Origin: Ancylobacter tetraedralis
GTDB taxonomy: Bacteria > Pseudomonadota > Alphaproteobacteria > Rhizobiales > Xanthobacteraceae
NCBI RefSeq assembly: GCF_014195655.1
Contig: NZ_JACICD010000002.1
Span: 581,015-645,014, forward strand
Length of the DNA stretch: 64,000 nt
Direction of reading: 5' to 3'
Position numbers and translations under genes: made by a program. Shown one piece after another: positions 46,252 through 57,629 of this stretch (positions are counted from its first letter, which is position 1; the number at the start of each line of letters is the position of its first letter). The notes beneath the pieces were generated by a model that searched no databases, was not told where the DNA came from, and saw only the letters and a program-made list of their open reading frames with translations.

Positions 46252-46292
46252 TCCTCTCTTCGCCCGTCCCACCTCGGACCCACGAGACCTTG

Positions 46293-46922
46293 ATGCTCCC
46301 CATGTCGCCGACGCGCCTTGCCATCGCCCTTCTCGTGCCCCTGCTTCTGGCGGGCTGCGCCAGCGAGCCGACCACGATCGCGGTCAACGATACGTTCTAC
46401 GCGAACATCGCCAAGGGCGGAGCGCTCGATCCGCAAGCGGCGGCCTCGCTCCTGAGCGACTACCGGCAGGCGCGCGGCCTGCCGGCGGTGACGATCGACC
46501 CCACGCTGATGGCGGTGGCCGAGCGGCAGGCCAAGACCATGGCGGCGGCCGACCAGCTCTCGCACGACATTGGCGGGCGCTCGCTCATCGTGCGGCTGAA
46601 GGCGGCGGGCTTCTCCGGGCTGAAGGCGGCGGAGAATGTGGGCGCCGGCTATCACACGCTGGCCGAAGCCTTTTCGGGCTGGCGCGATTCGCCCTCGCAC
46701 AACAAGAACATGCTGATGCCCGGCGTGACCCGGCTCGGCATCGCCGCCGTGCGCGCGCCGCGCTCCAAATACAGCGTGTACTGGGCCATGGTGCTCGGCG
46801 TGCCCGATCCGAAGGTGGAAGCCGCGCAGCAGGCCGCAACCGCGCCGGCCGCGCAACCCCCCACCGCTCCGGCATCCGGCACCACGCAGCTGCAGTTCGG
46901 CGGCGCGCCAATGCCGCAATAG
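46293..46922 (+). CDS. CAP-domain (SCP/PR1-like) lipoprotein
   Basis: 209 residues from ATG 46293. The signal ends in a lipobox LLAGC at about residue 20-21, so the protein is membrane-tethered. The CAP domain has the ordered landmarks: LLSDYRQARGL, AERQAKTMAAADQLSHD with the first histidine, AENVGAGYHTLAEAF with the glutamate, and GWRDSPSHNKNML with the second histidine. Bacterial CAP proteins are secreted with unclear function, some binding cell-wall material or acting as proteases. The last 50 residues are an Ala/Pro/Gln-rich tail. A palindrome follows the stop by 8 bases. Confidence 0.88.
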   Translation: MLPMSPTRLAIALLVPLLLAGCASEPTTIAVNDTFYANIAKGGALDPQAAASLLSDYRQARGLPAVTIDPTLMAVAERQAKTMAAADQLSHDIGGRSLIVRLKAAGFSGLKAAENVGAGYHTLAEAFSGWRDSPSHNKNMLMPGVTRLGIAAVRAPRSKYSVYWAMVLGVPDPKVEAAQQAATAPAAQPPTAPASGTTQLQFGGAPMPQ

Positions 46923-46930
46923 GGCACGCG

Positions 46931-46959
46931 CCGATCCGATTGCGGCGCAACCGGATCGG
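46931..46959. repeat. Palindrome after the CAP gene, possible terminator
   Basis: Arms of 13 bases (46931-46943 and 46947-46959) match at 12 positions around a GGC loop; GCTCCGTGTTTTCC follows, giving a short T-run 10 bases downstream. The core CCGATCCGRTTGC resembles the CGATC-containing arm of the palindrome at 11870-11914. Confidence 0.6.
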
Positions 46960-47015
46960 GCTCCGTGTTTTCCATCAATCGCATAGAGGCGGATTGAAGC
47001 CGGTGGCCAGCGTGT

Positions 47016-48155
<1,140 letters not shown>

Positions 48156-48235
48156 GAAGCAGGTTCCTGTGCGGGCCGTCTCGCCCCTCGCCGTGCTACG
48201 CCGTGCCACCCGCCGCGCCGCGCGGCCGGCGCGCG

Positions 48236-49726
48236 CTATTGCGGCGCGGGGACGGTGGGATAGCTGGGGGCGGCCGGCGGATTCGGCAAGGGCTGGGAGG
48301 CCGCGGTCGACTGGGTCGCCGGCTTCGCGGCGGGTTTGGCCACGGGTTTGGCCACGGGCTTGGCGGCAGGTTTGCCAGTCGCAGTGGCGGCCGGCTTGGG
48401 CGCGGGTTTCGCCGCCGGCTTCGCGGTCGGGGAGGGAGCGGCCGAGGGAGGCGCGGCCGGCGCGGTGGCGGGCGGAGCGTTGGGGTCGCTGGTGTCGATG
48501 ATCGCGGTCTGCGCGGCGGGCTTCTTGCCCTTGGCCGCCTTGGTGTCCTTGGTCGCCTTGGCGTCCTTGGGCGGCGTCTTCTTCACCGGCGGGGGCGGAT
48601 AGGCGGCGGCGAGCGCCTCGGCGCTCGGCACCGGTCCGACCCAGACCTCGACCGGAGGCATGGAGGCGGGCAGCTTCTGCAGCAGGCTGGCGCCGGTGAC
48701 ATTGTCGCCGAGCGAGCCCATGCCGGCGGCGACGAAGCTGGAGGCGGAGGATGGGGTGTCGTCATCTTCCGAGGCGACATTCTTGCGTTTTCCGCCGCAC
48801 ACCTCGGCGCGCATGTCGGCCGGCGGGCCGCTCTCGTTGCGCAGTGAATCGACGGTGGGGGCGACGGCGCCGAAGATCTTCCACGAATGCTGGAAGCCCT
48901 TCTCCAGCAGCAGCGCCGCCTGCTCGGTGCGCGCGCGGCCCGAACTGGTGCCGAGCACCACGGCGAGCACGTGCTTGTCGCCGCGAGTGGCGCTGGCCAC
49001 CAGGTTGAAGCCGGAGGCGCAGATGAAGCCGGTCTTCATGCCGTCCGCGCCGGGATAGCTGTCGATCAGCTTGTTGTAGCTGCGGATGACATTGGTGCCG
49101 AGCTTGATCGCGGGAATGCGGAACAGATCCGCCCGCTCGGGAAATTCGGTGAAGATGGCGCGCGCGAGGATGGCGAGATCGCGCGCGGTGGTGATCTGCC
49201 CGGGGGAGGGCAGGCCGTTGGGGTTGTCATAATGGGTGCCGTCCATCCCAAGTTCGCGGGCGGAGCTGTTCATCTCGTTGATGAAGGCCGCATAGGTGCC
49301 GCCCACGCCCTCGGCCAGCACCACGGCCATGTCGTTGGCCGACTTCACCAGCATCATCTTCAGCGCGTTGTCGATGGTGAGCTGGGTGCCGGCCTTGAAG
49401 CCCATCTTGGAGGGCGCCTGCGCGGTGGCGTTGTCCGAGACCGTGATGAGGGTTTCCGGCGTCACGCGGCCGGCGCGGATGGCCTTGAAGGTGACATAGG
49501 CCGTCATCAGCTTGGTGACGGAGGCGGGATACCACGGCTTGGTGGCGTCCTCGGCCAGCAGTACCTTGCCGCTGTCGACCTCGATCACCAGCGCGGGTGT
49601 CGCCAGGGCCGGGCTCACCAGAGCCGGCGTCACCGCCGCAAGAGCGAGCACCGCGGCCAGCCCGGCGCGGGCGCGAGCACCGGCGGCGAGGCTTCCGAGG
49701 GTGCGGAAGAAGAGAGGGCTCGACAC
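48236..49726 (-). CDS. D-alanyl-D-alanine carboxypeptidase (PBP5/6 type) with Lys/Pro/Ala tail
   Basis: About 496 residues from GTG 49726, chosen because the region upstream (open to 49954) does not look like a signal; this start is uncertain. A hydrophobic signal peptide is followed by the three penicillin-binding motifs: PASVTKLM (S-x-x-K), VKSANDMA (S-x-N) and DGMKTGF (K-T-G), in correct order and spacing. The enzyme trims the terminal D-Ala from peptidoglycan pentapeptides. The last 170 residues have no PBP5 anchor helix; they are a low-complexity tail of repeated AKPAAKPVAK and APP units, reminiscent of histone H1, which may bind the wall or remain extended. Confidence 0.88.
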   Translation of the reverse strand: MSSPLFFRTLGSLAAGARARAGLAAVLALAAVTPALVSPALATPALVIEVDSGKVLLAEDATKPWYPASVTKLMTAYVTFKAIRAGRVTPETLITVSDNATAQAPSKMGFKAGTQLTIDNALKMMLVKSANDMAVVLAEGVGGTYAAFINEMNSSARELGMDGTHYDNPNGLPSPGQITTARDLAILARAIFTEFPERADLFRIPAIKLGTNVIRSYNKLIDSYPGADGMKTGFICASGFNLVASATRGDKHVLAVVLGTSSGRARTEQAALLLEKGFQHSWKIFGAVAPTVDSLRNESGPPADMRAEVCGGKRKNVASEDDDTPSSASSFVAAGMGSLGDNVTGASLLQKLPASMPPVEVWVGPVPSAEALAAAYPPPPVKKTPPKDAKATKDTKAAKGKKPAAQTAIIDTSDPNAPPATAPAAPPSAAPSPTAKPAAKPAPKPAATATGKPAAKPVAKPVAKPAAKPATQSTAASQPLPNPPAAPSYPTVPAPQ

Positions 49727-49988
49727 GCTTCTCAGTTTCCCATTCCAGCTTTCGACCCGCCGCGAGGGCCCGGCCTTGCCTGAATACCCCGTTTGCGGCG
49801 GGGGATCAAAACGCGACGGCCGATCCCCGCATCGCAGCATAGTCGCCATGGCCCCGCATTCAACGCCGGGTCTCATGACATCGCCGTCATCGAGGCCATC
49901 ATCGCGATCGGCATCACGGATGACGGCACGCCGCCCATGACGGGGCGACGACACGGGAGCTTCACACAGCAGGTTCTAGAATTGGTGA

Positions 49989-50444
49989 ATGAGCGATTCG
50001 ATTCGTCGTCTGCATGATGCGGTCATAGCCACGCGCCGGGGCAACAACACCTCCGCGCGCACCGCGCGGCTGTTCGCCAAGGGCCGGCCCTTCATCGCCA
50101 AGAAGGTGGCGGAGGAGGCGGTGGAGGTCGCGCTCGACGGCGTGGTCGGCAATGTCCCCGCCACGGTATGCGAGAGCGCGGACCTCCTCTACAACCTCGT
50201 CGTGCTGTGGGTGGATCTGGGCATCGACCCCGACGACGTGTGGACCGAGATGGCCCGGCGCGAGAATCTGCTCGGCATGGCCGAGAAGCTGCCCAAGCGC
50301 GCCCGCAAGGGGGCGGGGGGCGATGCGGGCCCGTCATCGGCACCGCCCACGGATGCCCCCGTGTTCGATTTCCACCCGATTCCCCATCGTGCGGCCAGCC
50401 TTCCCATCGGCGAAGCCGGTTCCGGTCCCGCCCGCCGCCGCTAA
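49989..50444 (+). CDS. HisE-like phosphoribosyl-ATP diphosphatase family protein
   Basis: 151 residues. The MazG/HisE fold signature is clear: a helix with AKKVAEEAVEVALD giving paired glutamates for Mg binding, followed by VCESADLLYNLVVLW with the second acidic set, and DVWTEMARRE. HisE hydrolyses phosphoribosyl-ATP in histidine synthesis. Only about 100 residues are needed for that; the C-terminal 45 residues are a Pro/Ala/Gly-rich tail. No other his gene is near, and rhizobial hisE usually lies with hisF and hisA. It may be a paralogue with a different nucleotide substrate, or the sole hisE displaced from the his cluster. Confidence 0.8.
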   Translation: MSDSIRRLHDAVIATRRGNNTSARTARLFAKGRPFIAKKVAEEAVEVALDGVVGNVPATVCESADLLYNLVVLWVDLGIDPDDVWTEMARRENLLGMAEKLPKRARKGAGGDAGPSSAPPTDAPVFDFHPIPHRAASLPIGEAGSGPARRR

Positions 50445-50618
50445 GGCTCTCTCCCGACCTGCGGTTAATTGGGCGCGCGCGCGGAGCGTCTGCCCCGCCG
50501 ATAAGAAAACGCTCCCGATTCATTTGATAATGGTCGAGAACAGCCGCGCACCGTGCGGTGCGGCGCGCGTCGTGCCGCTCGTGCCGTCGATCCACGACCG
50601 TCCCTTTCCGGAGCCATC

Positions 50619-51200
50619 ATGCTGCGCCGTCTCTATCAGTGGGTGATCAACCTGGCCGAGCGGCCCTCGGCGCCCTGGGCGCTGGCGGCGGTCTCCTTCG
50701 CCGAAAGCTCGTTCTTTCCCGTGCCGCCGGACGTGATGCTGGTGCCGATGTGCCTCGCACGGCCGAAGCTCGCCTGGTTCTATGCCGGGCTGTGCACGCT
50801 GGCCTCGGTCATTGGCGGCCTGCTTGGCTATGCCATCGGCTCGCTGCTCTATGACTCACTGGGCCTGTTCCTGATCCAGCTCTACGGCTATGGCAGCAAG
50901 ATGGAGGCGTTCACCGCCGCCTATCAGCATTACGGGCACTGGATCATCCTGATCAAGGGCCTGACGCCGATCCCCTACAAGGTGGTGACGATCACCTCGG
51001 GCTTCGCCCACTACAACCTGTTCTGGTTCGTGGTGCTGTCGATCATCACCCGCGGGCTGCGCTTCTTCCTGGTCGCCGGGCTGCTTTACTGGATCGGCCC
51101 ACCGGCGCGTACCTTCATCGAGGAGCGGCTGGGGCTGGTGACGGCGATCTTCGCGCTCGTGCTGGTCGGCGGGTTCATCGCCGCGATCTACCTGTTCTGA
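50619..51200 (+). CDS. DedA/YqaA-family membrane protein
   Basis: 193 residues from ATG 50619 (GGAG upstream; open to 50553). Four to five hydrophobic segments. FAESSFFPVPPDVMLVPM is the membrane re-entrant loop with the conserved E and double proline, and IKGLTPIPYKVVTITSGF is the second conserved loop with the arginine/lysine-proline pattern. DedA proteins flip undecaprenyl phosphate or phospholipids; the YqaA branch is less well characterised. The stop is 22 bp from the convergent cysW gene. Confidence 0.88.
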   Translation: MLRRLYQWVINLAERPSAPWALAAVSFAESSFFPVPPDVMLVPMCLARPKLAWFYAGLCTLASVIGGLLGYAIGSLLYDSLGLFLIQLYGYGSKMEAFTAAYQHYGHWIILIKGLTPIPYKVVTITSGFAHYNLFWFVVLSIITRGLRFFLVAGLLYWIGPPARTFIEERLGLVTAIFALVLVGGFIAAIYLF

Positions 51201-51222
51201 TCGCGATGGCCACCACGAGGAT

Positions 51223-52059
51223 TCAGTGGCGGTTGCTGCGGGTGCCGAGGCGCGCTTCCAGCGTGGCCTTGGCCAGCAGCGTGACGATGGCGAGCAGGGC
51301 GAGCAGCGAGGCGACCGCGAAGGACGCCTGGAACTGGTATTCGTTGTAGAGAATCTCGACCTGCAGCGGGATGGTGTTGGTCTCCCCGCGCACATGGCCG
51401 GACACCACCGAGACGGCGCCGAACTCGCCCATGGCGCGGGCGTTGCACAGGAGCACGCCATAGAGCAGCGCCCATTTGATGTTGGGCAGCGTGACGCGCG
51501 AGAATACCCGCCAGCCGCCGGCTCCCAGCGTCACGGCGGCCTCCTCCTCCGTGGTGCCCTGCTCCTGCATCAGCGGGATGAGTTCGCGTGCCACGAAGGG
51601 AAAGGTGACGAAGATGGTCGCCAGCGCGATGCCGGGCCAGGCGAAGATGATGCGGATGTCGTGGTCCGACAGCCACGGCCCGAAATAGCCCTGCGCGCCG
51701 AACAGCAGCACGAAGACCAGGCCGGCCACCACGGGCGAGACCGAGAATGGCAGGTCGACCAGGGTGATGAGGAAGCTCTTGCCCGGGAACGAGAATTTGG
51801 TGATGGCCCAGGCCATGACGACGCCCATGACGGTGTTCGCCGTCACCGAGATGGCGGTGACGATGAGGGTCAGCTCGATGGCGGCCAGCGCGTCGGGCTC
51901 GATGATGGCGGCGCCGAAGGCCTCCCAGCCCTTCACGAAGGCCTGCGCGAACACGTTGACCAGCGGCAGCAGGATGAACAGGGCGATGAACAGCGCGGCG
52001 AGGCCGATCACGGTCCATTTGACGGCGGTTGGCTCCGAGCGGATGGGTGCGCTGCTCAT
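51223..52059 (-). CDS. cysW: Sulfate ABC transporter permease CysW
   Basis: 278 residues, six hydrophobic helices. The EAA loop of binding-protein-dependent permeases is visible as [20 protein letters not shown]. The N-terminal [20 protein letters not shown] and [19 protein letters not shown] match CysW. The ATG overlaps the cysT stop by 4 bases (ATGA). It forms the channel with CysT. The usual next gene, the ATPase cysA, is missing: downstream is a convergent DedA gene. Confidence 0.95.
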   Translation of the reverse strand: MSSAPIRSEPTAVKWTVIGLAALFIALFILLPLVNVFAQAFVKGWEAFGAAIIEPDALAAIELTLIVTAISVTANTVMGVVMAWAITKFSFPGKSFLITLVDLPFSVSPVVAGLVFVLLFGAQGYFGPWLSDHDIRIIFAWPGIALATIFVTFPFVARELIPLMQEQGTTEEEAAVTLGAGGWRVFSRVTLPNIKWALLYGVLLCNARAMGEFGAVSVVSGHVRGETNTIPLQVEILYNEYQFQASFAVASLLALLAIVTLLAKATLEARLGTRSNRH

Positions 52060-52943
52060 GAGGTCCTCCCGGTGCGGCTTTCCGACCAGCGCTGCAGGCC
52101 GTTGACCACGAACAGCAGCGCGAAGGCGGCGATGAGCATGGTGGCGGCGATGGTGGTGGCGTCGGCGTAGCGGAACTCCTCCAGCCGGATCACGATCAGC
52201 AGCGGCGCGATCTCCGACACGTTCGGCAGGTTGCCGGCGATGAAGATGACCGAGCCGTACTCCCCGACCGCGCGGGCGAAGGCGAGGGCGAAGCCGGTGA
52301 GGAAGGCCGGCAGCACCGCCGGCAGCACGACGCGCCGGATGGTGGTCCAGCGCCCGGCACCGAGCGTGGCGGCGGCCTCCTCCAGCTCATGGTCGAGGTC
52401 TTCCAGCACCGGCTGCACCGTGCGCACCACGAAGGGCAGGCCGATGAAAATGAGCGCGACGAGAATTCCGAGCGGGGTGAACGACACCTTGATGCCGAGC
52501 GGGGCGAGCCAGGCGCCGATCCAGCCGTTCTCGGCATAGAGCGTGGTGAGCGCGATGCCGGCCACCGCGGTGGGCAGGGCGAAGGGAATGTCGATCAGCG
52601 CGTCGAGGATGCGCCGGCCGGGAAACTCGTAGCGCACCAGCGCCCAGACGATGACCGCGCCGAGCACGAGATTGACGCTGGCGGCGACGAGGGAGAGGCC
52701 GAAGGAGATCTTCAGCGCGTTGAGCGTGCGTGCCGCGGTGAGGATGGCGACGATGCGGGAGGGCGACAGCTCGGCGGTCTTGAAGAACAAAGCCGCGAGC
52801 GGGATCAGCACCACCAGCGAGAGCCACAGCAGCGTCAGCCCGAGCGTGAGGCCGAAGCCGGGGAGCACGGAGTGACTGCGGCGCAGGCGATGACGCGGCG
52901 CGGTGCCCGCCAGCGTGGGTCGATCGAAGGTCAGGTCGCTCAC
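52056..52943 (-). CDS. cysT: Sulfate ABC transporter permease CysT
   Basis: 295 residues. The first cytoplasmic segment [20 protein letters not shown] and the EAA loop [20 protein letters not shown] fit CysT. NPLP-like [20 protein letters not shown] is the conserved periplasmic gate region. With CysW it transports sulfate or thiosulfate delivered by the binding protein encoded upstream. It starts 110 bp after that gene, and the spacer holds a terminator, so its expression is probably lower than that of the binding protein. Confidence 0.94.
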   Translation of the reverse strand: MSDLTFDRPTLAGTAPRHRLRRSHSVLPGFGLTLGLTLLWLSLVVLIPLAALFFKTAELSPSRIVAILTAARTLNALKISFGLSLVAASVNLVLGAVIVWALVRYEFPGRRILDALIDIPFALPTAVAGIALTTLYAENGWIGAWLAPLGIKVSFTPLGILVALIFIGLPFVVRTVQPVLEDLDHELEEAAATLGAGRWTTIRRVVLPAVLPAFLTGFALAFARAVGEYGSVIFIAGNLPNVSEIAPLLIVIRLEEFRYADATTIAATMLIAAFALLFVVNGLQRWSESRTGRTS

Positions 52944-52973
52944 GTCGCGTCTCCCGGCGGCGTCGTTTCACGG

Positions 52974-53003
52974 AAAAAGCCGGGCCTTGAGGCAAGGCCC
53001 GGC
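52974..53003 (-). terminator. Attenuating terminator between sbp and cysT
   Basis: Read on the minus strand, GCCGGGCCTT-GCCTC-AAGGCCCGGC, perfect 10-bp arms, is followed directly by TTTTTCC. It sits after the binding-protein gene and before cysT. This is a textbook intrinsic terminator used to make a binding protein in excess over its permease. Confidence 0.85.
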
Positions 53004-53053
53004 AGCAGGTCGACCGGCTCGTCGTTCAGCCCGCGCCGCGTCGTGGATCGGGC

Positions 53054-54073
53054 TCAGTTGGAATAGATCTGGTCGAACACGCCGCCATCGTTGAAGTGGG
53101 TGGCCTGTGCCTTGCGCCAGCCGCCGAAGGCCGGGTCGTCGATGGTCACGAGGTCGATCTTGGGAAACACCTTCTCGTACTGCTTGGCGATTTCCGGATC
53201 GCGCGGGCGATAGAAGTTCTCCGCCGCCAGCTTCTGGCCGTCCTTGGTGTAGAGGAACTTCAGGTATTCCTCGGCGACCGCCCGGGTGCCCTTCTTGTCG
53301 ACCACCTTGTCGACCACCGCTACCGGCGGCTCGGCCAGGATGGAAAGCGAGGGTACGACGATGTCGAACTTGTCGTCGCCGAATTCCTTCTTCGACAGGA
53401 ACGCCTCATTCTCCCAGGCCAGCAGCACGTCGCCCACGCCGCGCTCGGTGAAGGTGACGGTGGAACCGCGCGCGCCGGTGTCGAGCACGGGCACGTTCTT
53501 GTAGAGTTGGCCGACGAATTCCTTCGCCTTGTCCTCGGAGCCGTATTTCTTGAGCGCATAGGCCCAGGCGGCGAGGTAGTTCCAGCGCGCGCCGCCCGAG
53601 GTCTTCGGGTTCGGCGTGATGACCTTGATGTCGGACTTCAGCAGGTCATCCCAGTCCTTGATGGCCTTCGGATTGCCCTTGCGCACGAGGAACACGATGG
53701 TCGAGGTGTAGGGCGAGGAATTGTCCGGCAGGCGCTTCTGCCAGTCCTGCGCGATGAAGCCCTTGTCGGCGATGGCGTCGATGTCATAGGCCAGCGCCAG
53801 CGTGACCACGTCGGCCTCCAGCCCGTCGATCACCGAGCGCGCCTGCTTGCCCGAGCCGCCATGCGAGGCCTTGATCTCGATGGTCTTGCCGGTCTCGGCC
53901 TTGAACCGGTCGGCGAACAGCTTGTTGTACTGCTGGTACAATTCGCGCGTGGGATCGTAGGACACGTTGAGCAGGGTGACGTCGGCGGCGCGGGCCACCG
54001 GCACCAGCGCCGCCGGTACTGCCAGCGCGGCCATCAGCGCGGCGGCGACCGTGGACCTGAAATTGAAAGACAT
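53054..54073 (-). CDS. Sulfate-binding periplasmic protein
   Basis: 339 residues from ATG 54073 (GGGGAG 8 bases upstream). A signal peptide ends around [20 protein letters not shown]. The sulfate-contacting motifs [22 protein letters not shown] and [16 protein letters not shown] are all present, as is the end GGVFDQI. It belongs to the Sbp/CysP family; sulfate is favoured because thiosulfate binders differ mainly in specificity not visible here. It precedes cysT and cysW in the same direction and follows cysH. Confidence 0.94.
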   Translation of the reverse strand: MSFNFRSTVAAALMAALAVPAALVPVARAADVTLLNVSYDPTRELYQQYNKLFADRFKAETGKTIEIKASHGGSGKQARSVIDGLEADVVTLALAYDIDAIADKGFIAQDWQKRLPDNSSPYTSTIVFLVRKGNPKAIKDWDDLLKSDIKVITPNPKTSGGARWNYLAAWAYALKKYGSEDKAKEFVGQLYKNVPVLDTGARGSTVTFTERGVGDVLLAWENEAFLSKKEFGDDKFDIVVPSLSILAEPPVAVVDKVVDKKGTRAVAEEYLKFLYTKDGQKLAAENFYRPRDPEIAKQYEKVFPKIDLVTIDDPAFGGWRKAQATHFNDGGVFDQIYSN

Positions 54074-54130
54074 TTTCCATCTCCCCGTCGGCGCCGAGAG
54101 CGCCGGTGAATTCCGGAGTGAGATTTTCAC

Positions 54131-54200
54131 AGGCCAATCACGGGGTCAATATAATTCCTACATACAAAATAGATTATATATTTATACCCAGTTGGCTTCC
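54131..54200 (-). promoter_or_regulatory. AT-rich promoter region of the sulfate-binding protein gene
   Basis: The 188-bp gap between cysH and sbp holds a 60-base stretch of As and Ts (around 54150-54190), striking in this GC-rich genome. On the minus strand it contains TATAAATATATAATC-type sequence. It is a likely promoter with UP element and site for a CysB- or Cbl-like regulator. A short hairpin CCCGGC-TCTTC-GCCGGG lies at 54228-54244, after the cysH stop. Confidence 0.5.
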
Positions 54201-54261
54201 GTGAATTGCAGGTGCGGCGCGGTCTCCCCCGGCTCTTCGCCGGGCGCCGGGCCCGTCGCGC

Positions 54262-55002
54262 TCAAAGCGTGTTGAGCAGGGTGTGGATGCCGCACTCGGT
54301 CTTGGCGCGGCCGCGCCAGCGGCCTTGCCGCCCATCCTCGCCAGCGGCGGCGCGGCTGGTGCAGGGCATGCAGCCGACCGAGGTGAAGCCCATGGCCTTC
54401 AGCGGATGGTCCGGCAGGTTGAACTGCGCATGCGCGGCCTCGACCTCGGCGCGGTCGAGATTGGCGAGCGGGTTGAACTTCAGCCGCGAGCCGTCGCGCT
54501 CCACCACGGGAATGCTGGCGCGCAGCCCGCCCTGGTAGCGCTTGCGCCCGTTCAGCCAGCCGTCAAACCCTTTCAGCGCCTGCGCCAGCGGCTCCACCTT
54601 GCGGATGCGGCAGCACAGGTCCGGGTCGTTGTGCCAGAGGTCGCCCTCGGCATCGCGTTCGGCAAGGCGCGCGGCCTCGGGGTGAATGCTGCGCACGTCG
54701 GTCAGGCCGAGCTGGCGGGTGAGCGTGTCGCGATAGGCCAGCGTCTCCGCGAACAGCCAGCCGGTATCGAGGAAGATCACCGGAATCGCGGGATCGACCT
54801 GCGCCATATAGGCGATCAGCACCGCCGATTCCGTGCCGAAGGACGAGACGAGGCTGAGCCGGCCCGGCCCGACGGTGCGCGCGGCGGCGGCGATGATCTC
54901 GGCGGGGCCTGCCCCTTCGAGCGCGCGGTTGAGCGCCTCCAGCGCCGGCTCGGCGGCGGGGGCTGTCGGTGCATGCGCGTCGCTGTGCGGGGCGAGGTTC
55001 AT
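54262..55002 (-). CDS. cysH: Assimilatory adenylyl-sulfate reductase (iron-sulfur type)
   Basis: 246 residues. The nucleotide loop is LVSSFGTESAVLIAYM near residue 52. Four cysteines in the order CC (DLCCRIRK near 132) and C-x-x-C (GCMPCTSR near 213) bind a 4Fe-4S cluster in APS-using enzymes, and the catalytic cysteine is in TECGIH at the C-terminus. Enterobacterial PAPS reductases lack the four cluster cysteines, so this enzyme should use APS directly, with thioredoxin as donor, producing sulfite. It overlaps DUF934 by 4 bases and follows cysI in one operon. Confidence 0.93.
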   Translation of the reverse strand: MNLAPHSDAHAPTAPAAEPALEALNRALEGAGPAEIIAAAARTVGPGRLSLVSSFGTESAVLIAYMAQVDPAIPVIFLDTGWLFAETLAYRDTLTRQLGLTDVRSIHPEAARLAERDAEGDLWHNDPDLCCRIRKVEPLAQALKGFDGWLNGRKRYQGGLRASIPVVERDGSRLKFNPLANLDRAEVEAAHAQFNLPDHPLKAMGFTSVGCMPCTSRAAAGEDGRQGRWRGRAKTECGIHTLLNTL

Positions 55003-55497
55003 TCCGCGACTCCGGAAACGCTGCGCCCGAGGCGCTGGCGCAAGAGGCTCGGGCGTCGGTCGGTCGCGGGTTGATAGAACACGGTATAGCGATGCACCGC
55101 CTCGTCGAAGGCATCGGCATCGGCCGCCTTGACGGGCTGGATCTGATCGAAGCCCGAGCGCTGCATCAGCAGGAACTGGTCCTGCAGCACATTGCCCACC
55201 GCGCGCAGCGGCCCCGCCCAGCCGAGCCGCTCGCGCAGCAGCCGCGCCTGGCTGTAGGCCCGCCCGTCGCGGAAGCTCGGGAAATTGAGCGCGATCAGCG
55301 CGATCTGGGGCAGATAGGGCGCGATCTCGGCGATCGGCCGGTTGTTCGGCCAGATGACCCCGACCGGCGCCGGCCAGTCCTTCAGCGCCTCGGCGTCCCG
55401 CAGGAAGCGCTCGATGCCGATCAGCACGGGAGCGCCCTCGGGCAGCGCCTCGTCGTCGGGCACGCGCGCGAAGCGGTCCTCGACCAGCTTTCCATTC

Positions 55498-55511
<14 letters not shown>
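54999..55511 (-). CDS. DUF934 protein of the sulfite reductase operon
   Basis: 170 residues from ATG 55511, which lies inside the last codons of cysI (14 bp overlap). VGVIWPNNRPIAEIAPYLPQ and IALNFPSFRDGRAYSQARLLR are the conserved centre of DUF934, and LLMQRSGFDQIQP follows. The family is strictly linked to sulfite reductase and CysH in alpha- and betaproteobacteria, where it is proposed to assist the reductase; no activity is proven. The frame extends further upstream but is then out of register with cysI and not real. Confidence 0.9.
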
Positions 55512-57153
<1,642 letters not shown>

Positions 57154-57185
57154 CGTCGGGCTTCGCCTCTTGCGTCGTCAATTCG

Positions 57186-57494
57186 TCAATGCGGCAGCTC
57201 GAAGGTCGGGCCGGCGACGCGGATGCGTTCGCGCAGGTTGCCCGGCGCGATCGCGCCATCCGCCTCGATCACCACCGGCGCCACATAGGCGCCGACCGCA
57301 TCCGTGTCACGTTTCTGCGCGCTGGCGAGCAGCGCGATGGCCTGGTCCGCCGTCGTCACGATGAGCGCATCGGCGAGGTCGGGCGACCAGTCTTCCTGCG
57401 CCGTGCGCCACACCACAGCGCCGTCCGTCAACCGGTTCGCCGTTACCGCGACGGGGCCGTTGACCTTCAGTTTCTGCTGTTGCGGGGACGCCAT
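57186..57494 (-). CDS. DUF2849 protein
   Basis: 102 residues. KVNGPVAVTANRLTDGAVVW and the TTADQAIALLASAQ segment match DUF2849, a small alphaproteobacterial family found immediately before cysI. Function is unknown; co-occurrence with sulfite reductase suggests a role in its assembly or in siroheme supply. In many rhizobia cysG (siroheme synthase) precedes it, but here the divergent cysD promoter begins directly upstream. Confidence 0.88.
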   Translation of the reverse strand: MASPQQQKLKVNGPVAVTANRLTDGAVVWRTAQEDWSPDLADALIVTTADQAIALLASAQKRDTDAVGAYVAPVVIEADGAIAPGNLRERIRVAGPTFELPH

Positions 57495-57549
57495 GGCGCA
57501 TTAATTTCCTGTTGACGGATGGGTTAGGGGTGATAACACCAATTTAGAA

Positions 57550-57588
57550 CGTGCAAAAGAAATAAATGCACGAAAATTACGTGTAATT
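57550..57588. promoter_or_regulatory. Candidate operators in the divergent cys promoter region
   Basis: Within the AT-rich gap 57495-57629 are two inverted repeats: CGTGCA-N11-TGCACG (57550-57555 and 57567-57572) and AATTAC-GT-GTAATT (57575-57588). The spacing of the first fits a LysR-type site such as CysB. They are placed to control both DUF2849-cysI-cysH and cysD-cysNC. Confidence 0.45.
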
Positions 57589-57629
57589 AGTTCCCGCACA
57601 AGCGGGCCACGATAAACCGGGTTCTCACC

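Noticed and set aside
42538..46272. 1244-codon minus-strand frame across the MscS gene and its neighbours
   Set aside because: The plus-strand frame has clear channel and membrane motifs; the antisense frame is His/Arg/Gln/Gly-rich without domains.
48240..48560. Histone-like protein gene in the Lys/Ala/Pro-rich stretch
   Set aside because: It continues in frame from the carboxypeptidase and has no separate start.
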